From Thermoguttaceae bacterium (lineage in GTDB: Bacteria > Planctomycetota > Planctomycetia > Pirellulales > Thermoguttaceae): a stretch of 16,741 bases of DNA. Within the stretch, counting starts at the first letter, position 1; each line of letters opens with the position of its first letter. The stretch lies in NCBI GenBank assembly GCA_017454585.1, contig JAFTCU010000100.1, positions 1-16,741 on the forward strand, written 5' to 3'. The notes under the pieces were generated by a model. That model did not search any database. It had not been told where the DNA came from and saw nothing but the letters and a program-made list of their open reading frames with translations. Position numbers and translations under genes: made by a program. Below are positions 1 to 6,440 of the stretch, piece by piece.

Positions 1-453
1 AGTGGTGCCAACTGATAACTCTCCGTTGCAGGTAATCTCAACGCTTAAATCGGTTGTATCCGGGTCGGAATCATTAATAATCGTTGCATTACCAGTAATA
101 GAAATGGTATTTCCACCTTCATCATACGTGGCCGAACCACTCGTAATCGTAAAGTTATAACCGCGGAATGGGAGTGTCCCATCCGAAGGAACCCAATCGG
201 CACCCAACGCGACCGGGGCGTCCAGAGTCGGAACTTCGTCCGTGAGGTTCATCTCCACGACCGGAGCGGATTCCATGGGAACCATTTCTGCCGGAGCGAT
301 ACACGCATAATCCACATCATCGGATGCAGCCGAAGCGGGTGAGACGCTCAAGAGCTGGCGCTCTTCCAGAGACTCCATTCGGAGATCACGCGCCTTGTGG
401 TTGGCGTTTTTGAGAGAAGACTGGGACAAACGGCGATTCATTGATTTCGTCAT
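1..453 (-). CDS. N-terminal part of an exported protein with planctomycete LExRxLLS motif
   Basis: The reading frame is open from the ATG at 451-453 to the left edge of the window (151 codons), so the gene is cut off here. The ATG follows a GAGGT Shine-Dalgarno sequence by five bases. The N-terminus is basic and is followed by LEERQLLS at residues 29-36. In Planctomycetota this motif sits near the start of many large exported proteins, often ahead of dockerin, cadherin-like or beta-helix regions. From about residue 90 the sequence is Thr/Ser/Gly/Asn-rich with alternating hydrophobic residues (FTITSGSATY, ISITGNATI), as expected of an extracellular beta-structure. The role of the full protein cannot be told from this fragment; a surface or wall-associated protein is likely. 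It lies downstream of the autotransporter on the same strand, but a terminator separates them. Confidence 0.85.
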   Translation of the reverse strand, partial: MTKSMNRRLSQSSLKNANHKARDLRMESLEERQLLSVSPASAASDDVDYACIAPAEMVPMESAPVVEMNLTDEVPTLDAPVALGADWVPSDGTLPFRGYNFTITSGSATYDEGGNTISITGNATIINDSDPDTTDLSVEITCNGELSVGTT

Positions 454-493
454 AATGACCTCGTATTTTTAAATCTGGTATCGTTAAGTACAC

Positions 494-522
494 TATATAA
501 CGCTTTCGATTGTATCGGTAAA
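494..522 (-). promoter_or_regulatory. Candidate sigma70-type promoter of the LExRxLLS gene
   Basis: Read on the minus strand, TTTACC (-35-like, 517-522) lies 17 bases from TATATA (-10-like, 494-499), about 40 bases upstream of the start codon. Spacing is ideal but each box matches the consensus at only four of six positions. The stretch between this site and the terminator at 631-673 holds nothing else I recognise. Confidence 0.35.
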
Positions 523-630
523 ACAGAATCTGAAAACAAGGCTTACTCAAGAATCCTGAAAAAATATTCGGATATGAAAGGTTATTTTGAGGATAAGAGA
601 ATCTATAACGATTAAGAGGTCATACAGGAT

Positions 631-673
631 AAAAAAACAAAAAAAGTCCCCACACAAGTGAGGACCTTTTTTC
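631..673 (-). terminator. Rho-independent terminator after the autotransporter gene
   Basis: Arms at 646-653 and 658-665 form an 8-bp stem with one G-U pair and a 4-base loop. On the minus strand the stem is followed by a T-rich run (A-run at 631-645 on the plus strand). It starts about 20 bases past the autotransporter stop codon. A run of six T also follows the stem on the plus strand, so it could work in both directions. Confidence 0.85.
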
Positions 674-694
674 CCGTATTTTAAGTTTCAGTTA

Positions 695-3600
695 TCAGAA
701 TGAGAAGCGCATGGTCGCCATTCCGTAATGGATCGTCGTGTACTGGTTCACGTAGCAGTTGTAATCGAACAGGAACGACAGTCTGCAGCTCGCGTTGAAG
801 TCGATACCGAAACCGATGATACCCCAGTCACGGCCAGCGTTATTACCTTTGACGTTCCAAACCGGGAAGTCCGGGTATCCAACGTGCGAGGTAGTAACCA
901 CCGGGTCACATTCTCCGAGCAGGTCGTGGAGCCACGCACCCTTGAAGCGGGTGGTCAAACGACGGTCGTGTTCAGCTCCGATCATCCAGTCGCGATTGAC
1001 ACGGAGACCAACCTGAGTACGGAGGGAGTGATGATCAATGTCACCGACGTTCAGGGCCAGTTTGCTCGGGTCTCCCACTTCATCATACCCTTCTTCGGTG
1101 AAGGCGTCGTTGTGGAAGTAGGCATACTGGAGGTTGAAGAACGGGTTCAGGCTCAAACGTTCGCAGGGGAAGAAGATCCAACCGCGTTCGTAGAAGATCG
1201 ACGGAAGGAGTCCATTCGATTTACCCTTGAACGAGTCATCCAGGTACATTTCCCGCTCGGATTTCATATCGCTGATGCCAATGGTAGCGATCAGGCTTCC
1301 ATAACCACCCGTGCAGAACGCTCCAAGCCACTTGCCGTACAAACCAATCGTGTAGTTGTTGGATTCCAGGTTGAAGTTACCCATCGGAGCGCTCGAATCC
1401 ATGTTCATCTTGGCATAGTCGAAGAAAGCTCCAATGTGGCAGGATTCACAGTTGGTCCAGTCAAGAGCCATCATTCCACCCCAAGTGTTCGTGTCGTAAC
1501 CGCTGAGGTAATCGCTGTTCATATCGACTTTTCCGCCGTCACCGTAGAAGTGACCCCACGCGGTCCAGTTCTGGCAGCAGTTTCCGCAGCTTCCACAGCT
1601 GTCACAACCGTTGCACTGGCCACATCCATTGCCGCCGCGGCGAAGGTTCTTCAGGCAGATATCCGAGGCCAGGATCTGGTCCATCATCATACTGTTGAAG
1701 TTGCTCATACGGCGAACCTGGGAGGCAGCGTAGCTGGCGTAACCCGCACCGGTCAGGAGGTCGAAGTTCTGGGCGGCTTCTTCAGCGTTCTTGGAAGTAC
1801 TGGCAATCTGTTCAATCGCGTCGTACACTTCCGGGCAGCGATCTTCACCGTTCAAAAGGACTTCCGTGAACGTATCCGCATTGTTGGCGATGTTGCCGAT
1901 GTAGTTATCGCTCAGTTTGTCGCCTTTGGTTTCGATGTGCATACGGACCTGGTTGGTCTGGATTCCAGACTGACCCGGGCGGGCAACATCTTCAAGCGTA
2001 GCCGTGTAAAGCCACTTGTCGTAAACCGTCTTGCCGTAGGAGGATTTCGACTGAGTATCCAGGGCAGAGCTGTAAGACTCAGAGAGGTCAACACTCACTT
2101 CAGTCTGATCCGTACCGTGAACGATCTCGTTGTCCTGGAAAATCACGTCGGTCGTTTTGTAGGTGGCGTTGGTCGTATCGACGAACACGGCATTGGTGTA
2201 GAATTCCTTCTGTCCCGCAGCGGCGCCGATTCCTTTTTCAGCCCGAGCCATAATTTTACCCATTCCGCTAGCCGTGATGTCCACACCGCTTCCAATGGTG
2301 ATTTTGTCGAAAGCGATCATACCAGCTTCGAGGTTCAGGACCTGCTGTCCCTGAGCGTTCGTGGTGTAGTCCTCAAATTCGTCAACGAAGTAACCGGAGT
2401 AACCATCCGCTTTCGCAGAGTCGATGATGTCTTTCTGGTCAGCGTGAACAACGACGTCGAACTGGAGACGACCACCCGTCGCGTTGAATTCGCTTCCCTT
2501 GGCCGCGCCGATCAGACGGATCTGCTCGTAACGGTCCTGGTAATCCGTGACATTGTAAACCGTTCCGTAAGGTTCGGTGTCTCTGTAGTTCCAGTTATCG
2601 TTGTTGCGGGTCTTCACGATCGGGGTTCTGTTGACGTAGCCGATATTGACTTTACCGGAATTGAGATTGAAAATGCCAACTCCTTTGTCCTGACGGATAC
2701 CATTCTTGAAGTTACCCGAAACGGAGGAAGTAGCATCGCGGAAGGTGTAAATCGGCTGACCGTCAAGGTCTTCCTGAAGGTACTGGTCACCCGCGAGCCA
2801 GGTTTCGTGAGCGCCGCCCACAAAGGTGGAGGTCTGAATGTCCAGCGTGGTCATGTTTTCGTTGAAACCGTTCACATTGACCGTGGCATTCCCTTCCTTA
2901 CCGCCAAGGAACACGTACGGCAGGTCGCCGCCTTTGTATTCGTTGGTGTAGGCCGCGTAGCTGCCATCGACTTCCAGTTTGGCGTTCGCAAGAGCCAGGT
3001 CCATATCTTCCGAGATCGTTTCACCCATAAAGTAGGTGGTGCCACGTCCCGAGAAGTTGACCGTGGTGTTGCTCTTCTGAGCGCCGAAGTATGTCCGGGC
3101 CGCAAAGTTGGTGAAACCACCTGTGACGTTCACATTATTGGTTCCGCCGCTCACGACGTCGTCGTCATTGGCACTCGTGTTCACGCTGCAGTACGGGGTA
3201 AGGTCGTAACCGCCGCCGATGTACGTAGCCACGTTGAACATATTCTTGCCGCCGGAAATATTCAGGTCAGTTCCTTCGGTTTTGTTTCCACTGGCCATCG
3301 CGGAGAAGTAAACTCCGTAATAGTTGTTGTAGTAGTTGTACATGTTGGTGGAACCATAGGACCGAGAGTCAGACGGCCAGTCGGAATCATCTCCCTTGAC
3401 CTGAGAAGCAAAGCGGTTGTCACCAAGGTATTTATCCAAAGTAACACCAGTCCAGCCGCTCACGCTGTTGGTCTTTCTGCCAAGCGAGACGGATTCAGAA
3501 CCATCAAAGGCCTTGTTGTAGGTGAAGACGTTCGTGCCGTTCGAAATGTTGATGGTGGATTTACCGGCTGTTCCGCCTTCACCGCCAACGATGACACGCT

Positions 3601-4087
3601 GGGTGAAGAGGTTATTGCCACCCGAAATGTTCAGGTTGGTCTGACCTCCAACACCGCCGTCCTCTCTGCGGGAACCCATGTAGATCCCCTGGTTGTCGAA
3701 GACGTTCGTTCCAGAAGCGATGTTAATGGTAACATTGTCACCATTACCACGTTTGCCAAAATTCGTCTTCCAGAGAAATTCGGTCGTCTCACCCTCAGCG
3801 CCGATATTGAAATTGGTACCGGTAAACTGAAGGAGATCTTCCGAACGATCACTCATACCCGGGTCAGGATTTGCGCCGGGTTCAAGATTGTGATTAACTC
3901 CGTAGTAGCTACCGCCGGTTCTCTCTACACCGTAAGTACCTACCAGAGTAGTCTCCGAATTGTTGTAAGGAGCTGCCAAAATCGGAGAGGCCGTTCCTTG
4001 CGGAGAATACAGCCCAATCGCTCCCAAAGCAATCAAGCCGGCCGCCATCCATGATAGCGAACTTTTCTTTCTCATTGTAACTTCCAT
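695..4087 (-). CDS. Autotransporter-type outer-membrane protein with Cys-rich hinge
   Basis: A 1130-residue surface protein predicted to be exported by Sec and to insert a C-terminal beta-barrel in the outer membrane. A signal peptide begins at MRKK (residue 5) and runs through a hydrophobic core to about residue 39. Residues 45-420 hold imperfect repeats of the type NISGGxNxF followed by a Gly-rich turn (for example near 121-130, 152-161, 179-188, 275-284, 318-327), typical of beta-helical passengers. Residues 770-810 resemble the linker that precedes autotransporter barrels. A Cys-rich segment (822-838) then leads into a barrel of about 290 residues (841-1130) ending in the aromatic residue Phe. 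The ATG at 4085-4087 has AAGGA eight bases upstream; the ATG at 4073-4075 is an alternative start that would put MRKK first. Seven further Cys residues lie in the barrel. Codon use is strongly biased, suggesting high expression. The ligand or function of the passenger is unknown. Confidence 0.85.
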   Translation of the reverse strand: MEVTMRKKSSLSWMAAGLIALGAIGLYSPQGTASPILAAPYNNSETTLVGTYGVERTGGSYYGVNHNLEPGANPDPGMSDRSEDLLQFTGTNFNIGAEGETTEFLWKTNFGKRGNGDNVTINIASGTNVFDNQGIYMGSRREDGGVGGQTNLNISGGNNLFTQRVIVGGEGGTAGKSTINISNGTNVFTYNKAFDGSESVSLGRKTNSVSGWTGVTLDKYLGDNRFASQVKGDDSDWPSDSRSYGSTNMYNYYNNYYGVYFSAMASGNKTEGTDLNISGGKNMFNVATYIGGGYDLTPYCSVNTSANDDDVVSGGTNNVNVTGGFTNFAARTYFGAQKSNTTVNFSGRGTTYFMGETISEDMDLALANAKLEVDGSYAAYTNEYKGGDLPYVFLGGKEGNATVNVNGFNENMTTLDIQTSTFVGGAHETWLAGDQYLQEDLDGQPIYTFRDATSSVSGNFKNGIRQDKGVGIFNLNSGKVNIGYVNRTPIVKTRNNDNWNYRDTEPYGTVYNVTDYQDRYEQIRLIGAAKGSEFNATGGRLQFDVVVHADQKDIIDSAKADGYSGYFVDEFEDYTTNAQGQQVLNLEAGMIAFDKITIGSGVDITASGMGKIMARAEKGIGAAAGQKEFYTNAVFVDTTNATYKTTDVIFQDNEIVHGTDQTEVSVDLSESYSSALDTQSKSSYGKTVYDKWLYTATLEDVARPGQSGIQTNQVRMHIETKGDKLSDNYIGNIANNADTFTEVLLNGEDRCPEVYDAIEQIASTSKNAEEAAQNFDLLTGAGYASYAASQVRRMSNFNSMMMDQILASDICLKNLRRGGNGCGQCNGCDSCGSCGNCCQNWTAWGHFYGDGGKVDMNSDYLSGYDTNTWGGMMALDWTNCESCHIGAFFDYAKMNMDSSAPMGNFNLESNNYTIGLYGKWLGAFCTGGYGSLIATIGISDMKSEREMYLDDSFKGKSNGLLPSIFYERGWIFFPCERLSLNPFFNLQYAYFHNDAFTEEGYDEVGDPSKLALNVGDIDHHSLRTQVGLRVNRDWMIGAEHDRRLTTRFKGAWLHDLLGECDPVVTTSHVGYPDFPVWNVKGNNAGRDWGIIGFGIDFNASCRLSFLFDYNCYVNQYTTIHYGMATMRFSF

Positions 4088-4123
4088 GTGTCGAATCCTT
4101 CTAACAATGACTCAAAATACGGG

Positions 4124-4182
4124 AAATGTATTTTGTGGTTACCGAATATTACATCTTCCAAATGTACCTTTTTTGGTAACCA
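4124..4182 (-). promoter_or_regulatory. Paired repeats upstream of the autotransporter, possible operator
   Basis: Two similar segments start with AAATGTA (4124-4130 and 4160-4166) and end in GGTTACC or GGTAACC about 20 bases later. The octamer TGGTTACC at 4136-4143 is also a perfect inverted repeat of GGTAACCA at 4175-4182. The pair lies 37-95 bases upstream of the start codon, between the gene and a candidate -10 box. This could be a two-site operator or a hairpin in the leader RNA. Nothing in the sequence identifies a regulator. Confidence 0.35.
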
Positions 4183-4209
4183 TTTCTTCATCGACCGTTT
4201 CTGTCGAAA

Positions 4210-4215
4210 ATTATA
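4210..4215 (-). promoter_or_regulatory. Candidate -10 box for the autotransporter gene
   Basis: The minus strand reads an exact TATAAT here, in a very AT-rich stretch; a second TATAAT lies at 4252-4257. Neither has a good TTGACA-like box 16-18 bases upstream. If the first is used, the leader RNA would be about 115 bases and would include the repeats at 4124-4182. The rest of the roughly 300-base gap between this gene and purB is AT-rich sequence with no gene I can support. Confidence 0.3.
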
Positions 4216-4337
4216 GTATTTCTCCCTAAAAAAGAAATAATAATGAAAATTATTATAAGGATTTTGGAAAAATTTAGGATTAGGCAGAATAATCGGTTTA
4301 AGATAGTTAAAATGAGAAGAATTTAGAATTTCAAAGA

Positions 4338-4380
4338 GGGGTACTGAACAGGACCTCAAGAGCACTTGTTCAGTAGCCCC
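4338..4380 (-). terminator. Hairpin just past purB, possible terminator without a clear U-run
   Basis: Arms 4338-4350 and 4367-4380 pair over 13 bp with one bulged base, around a 16-base loop, starting about 12 bases past the purB stop codon. Position and stability fit a transcription terminator for purB. On the minus strand, however, the stem is followed only by TCTTTGAAATTC rather than a run of T, so intrinsic termination would be weak. It could act as an RNA 3' end stabiliser or with Rho. Confidence 0.4.
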
Positions 4381-4391
4381 CCAAAAAATCT

Positions 4392-5825
4392 TCAGCAGAA
4401 AATCTCGGTTTCCTGCGAGGTCACGTTCTGGTACTTCGCGAAAATCGGCTCCATGATCTCGCCCAGGAACTCATCGACCTGCTGCGGGGCACGGCCGACG
4501 TACAGGCTTGGCTCCAGCGCGGCATTCAGGTCCACGCCGGCAAACATAGGATCCGAGGCCAAACGCGCCATCAGGTCGTTTTCGCCGCCTTCCTGCTTGA
4601 CCACGGCCGAGGCCGCCTGCGAGTGCTGGCGAATGTGCTCGTGCAGTTCCTGACGGTCGCCGCCCTTCGCCGTCGCGGCCATCATGATGTTTTCCGTCGC
4701 CATAAACGGCAGCTCCGCACGGAGGTTCTTCTCGATGACTTTCGGATAGACCACCATCCCGTCGATCACGTTCCGGTACAAAATCAGGATCGCGTCAATG
4801 GCCAGAAACGCCTGCGGGATCACAAGTCGCCGGTTCGCGCTGTCGTCGAGTGTCCGCTCAAACCACTGCGTCGAAAGCGTCATGGCCGGGCTGGACTGGA
4901 TGCTCATCACGAAACGGGCGAGCGAGCAAATGCGCTCCGACCGCATCGGGTTCCGCTTGTACGCCATCGCACTGGAGCCGATCTGGTTCTTCTCGAACGG
5001 TTCCTCGCACTCTTTTCGGTGCGCCAGAATACGCAGGTCCGTCGCCATTTTGTGCGCTGACTGCGCGATACCCGAAAGAACGTCCACGACCTGCGAGTCC
5101 AGTTTCCGCGGGTACGTCTGCCCCGTCACGGCAAACGATTTCTCGAAACCGATTTTTTTATCGACAAGCGCCTCGAGCTGGCGGACTTTTTGGCCGTCAT
5201 TTTTAAATAAGGAGTAAAAACTTGCCTGCGTACCGGTCGTTCCTTTCAGGCCGCGGGTGCGCAGAAGGCTCAAACGATGCTCCAGGTCCTCCAGATCCAT
5301 CACCAGATCGTAGAGCCACAGACAGAGGCGCTTACCGAGCGTCGTCGGCTGCGCGGGCTGCAGGTGCGTAAACGCCAGGCACGGAAGATCTTTGTACTTC
5401 TGAGCGGCAGCGGCCAGCGTCCGCATCACGTCCAGCAGCCGGGCGAGGATCAGCCGGAAACTGTCGCGGATCAGGATCACGTCCGTATTATCCGTGACGT
5501 AACAGCTCGTAGCGCCCCAGTGAATGATCCCCCTGGCGTTCGGGCAGGCGTCGCCGTACGTGTGCACGTGGGCCATGACGTCGTGACGGAGTTTTTTCTC
5601 GTAGGCGTCCGCCAGGTCGAAATCGATGTCATCCACGTGTGCGCGCAGCTCGTTGAGTTGTTCCTCGGTGATCGGCAACCCCATCTCGGCTTCAGCCTCC
5701 GCCAGGGCGACCCAGAGCCGGCGCCAGGTGCTGAATTTTCTCTGCTCACTCCAAATGGCGCTCATTTCCTTTGAGGCATAGCGGGAAATCAGCGGATTAC
5801 GGTATTCATTGCGATTGATCTCCAT
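4392..5825 (-). CDS. purB: Adenylosuccinate lyase
   Basis: Cytosolic enzyme of purine synthesis. It cleaves SAICAR to AICAR plus fumarate and adenylosuccinate to AMP plus fumarate. At 477 residues it has the full length of the form resembling the eukaryotic enzyme. Superfamily signatures are intact: HDVMAHVH (81-88), [10 protein letters not shown] (106-115), [10 protein letters not shown] with the catalytic His at 154, TGTQASF (197-203), and the mobile loop [15 protein letters not shown] (284-298) carrying the catalytic Ser. Human ADSL has Pro where this protein has Ala in [10 protein letters not shown]. The start codon follows AAGGA by nine bases, and an AT-rich TATAAT (5846-5851) lies close upstream with no clear -35 box. 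It is separated from rpsU by that gene's terminator, so it probably has its own promoter. No other pur genes lie nearby. Function is near certain. Confidence 0.97.
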   Translation of the reverse strand: MEINRNEYRNPLISRYASKEMSAIWSEQRKFSTWRRLWVALAEAEAEMGLPITEEQLNELRAHVDDIDFDLADAYEKKLRHDVMAHVHTYGDACPNARGIIHWGATSCYVTDNTDVILIRDSFRLILARLLDVMRTLAAAAQKYKDLPCLAFTHLQPAQPTTLGKRLCLWLYDLVMDLEDLEHRLSLLRTRGLKGTTGTQASFYSLFKNDGQKVRQLEALVDKKIGFEKSFAVTGQTYPRKLDSQVVDVLSGIAQSAHKMATDLRILAHRKECEEPFEKNQIGSSAMAYKRNPMRSERICSLARFVMSIQSSPAMTLSTQWFERTLDDSANRRLVIPQAFLAIDAILILYRNVIDGMVVYPKVIEKNLRAELPFMATENIMMAATAKGGDRQELHEHIRQHSQAASAVVKQEGGENDLMARLASDPMFAGVDLNAALEPSLYVGRAPQQVDEFLGEIMEPIFAKYQNVTSQETEIFC

Positions 5826-5953
5826 GACAGTTTTTCCTTACATTAATTATATATAATGAAAAGCCCAGAGTCCCCATTCGTCGGGATACCTCATTGCATC
5901 AAAGCGTTTATTTTACACCAAACTGAAAAGATTTCAAGGGAGTAGAAGGCTTT

Positions 5954-5992
5954 AAAATAAAAAAACCACCAGAACTTGCGCCCTGATGGTTT
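5954..5992 (-). terminator. Rho-independent terminator of rpsU
   Basis: A 10-bp stem (arms 5963-5972 and 5983-5992, one G-U pair) with a 10-base loop is followed on the minus strand by a run of seven or more T. It begins 18 bases after the rpsU stop codon and insulates purB from rpsU transcription. Confidence 0.9.
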
Positions 5993-6009
5993 CGTTGACT
6001 CGATCAATA

Positions 6010-6207
6010 TCAGTCTTTGGCTTTCGCCCGGAGGTGCTTGGAGCGACGCTCAGCGCGGAGACGGATGCGACGGTTGATTTCGCTCTGCTTCTCGTAGAAT
6101 TCACGGCGGCGCATTTCTTTTTTAATACCGCTGCGTTCGACAAGTTTGCGGAAACGACGAACCGCTTCCTGAACGGATTCATTCTCTCTCAACGTAAGTT
6201 TGACCAT
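6010..6207 (-). CDS. rpsU: 30S ribosomal protein bS21
   Basis: A 65-residue, very basic protein matching bS21 in length and sequence: the start [19 protein letters not shown], the [20 protein letters not shown] middle and a Lys/Arg-rich C-terminal helix ([10 protein letters not shown]). bS21 sits on the small subunit near the anti-Shine-Dalgarno end of 16S rRNA and helps initiation of translation. The start is fixed by a near-perfect Shine-Dalgarno sequence (6214-6223). The gene is a single transcription unit, with a clear promoter at 6265-6292 and a terminator at 5954-5992, and is divergent from the secretin-like gene. Confidence 0.97.
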   Translation of the reverse strand: MVKLTLRENESVQEAVRRFRKLVERSGIKKEMRRREFYEKQSEINRRIRLRAERRSKHLRAKAKD

Positions 6208-6213
6208 TAAAAA

Positions 6214-6223
6214 TCACCTCCTC
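6214..6223 (-). promoter_or_regulatory. Extended Shine-Dalgarno sequence of rpsU
   Basis: The minus strand reads GAGGAGGTGA just before the rpsU start, complementary to nearly all of the canonical anti-Shine-Dalgarno end of 16S rRNA. It is the strongest ribosome binding site in the window; rsmG and holA have no clear one. Confidence 0.85.
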
Positions 6224-6264
6224 AAGAACGGTCACTGCTCTCATCGATTTAAACAATTTATTGA

Positions 6265-6292
6265 ATTATAACAACTTTATCCGTTTTGTCTA
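6265..6292 (-). promoter_or_regulatory. Sigma70-type promoter of rpsU
   Basis: On the minus strand TAGACA (6287-6292, five of six matches to the -35 consensus) is followed after 16 bases by a perfect TATAAT (6265-6270). This gives a leader of about 50 bases before the rpsU start and suits a highly expressed ribosomal protein gene. Confidence 0.75.
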
Positions 6293-6440
6293 GGGGGGCA
6301 CTTCCTTTTTTCCCAATATTTCTTTTTTCTGTCAAAAATTGACGATTCACCGGGATTTCGTGTTGCGCAGATTCCTGAAAAACGCTAAAATTATAAAGCA
6401 GAGTGAATATATCCCTTTTTTCAAAGACTCAGGTAAAACC

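Noticed and set aside
728..4054. A 1108-codon open frame on the plus strand opposite the autotransporter gene
   Set aside because: It is in exact register with the sense codons and exists because the sense gene avoids TTA, CTA and TCA. Its translation is Val/Arg-rich without recognisable domains, and the sense protein has a signal peptide, repeats and barrel.
4072..4365. A 97-codon minus-strand frame between purB and the autotransporter
   Set aside because: The translation is Phe/Tyr/Asn/Lys-rich as expected of AT-rich noncoding DNA, it lacks a Shine-Dalgarno sequence, overlaps the autotransporter start and covers the promoter region and repeats.
5277..5774. A 165-codon plus-strand frame opposite purB
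   Set aside because: It is a shadow of the GC-rich purB gene, which carries all the expected catalytic motifs.
6339..6440. TTG at 6339 as the start of the secretin-like protein
   Set aside because: No Shine-Dalgarno sequence precedes it and it would place 34 polar residues before the membrane segment. The GTG at 6441 has AGGT at good spacing and gives a conventional N-terminus.
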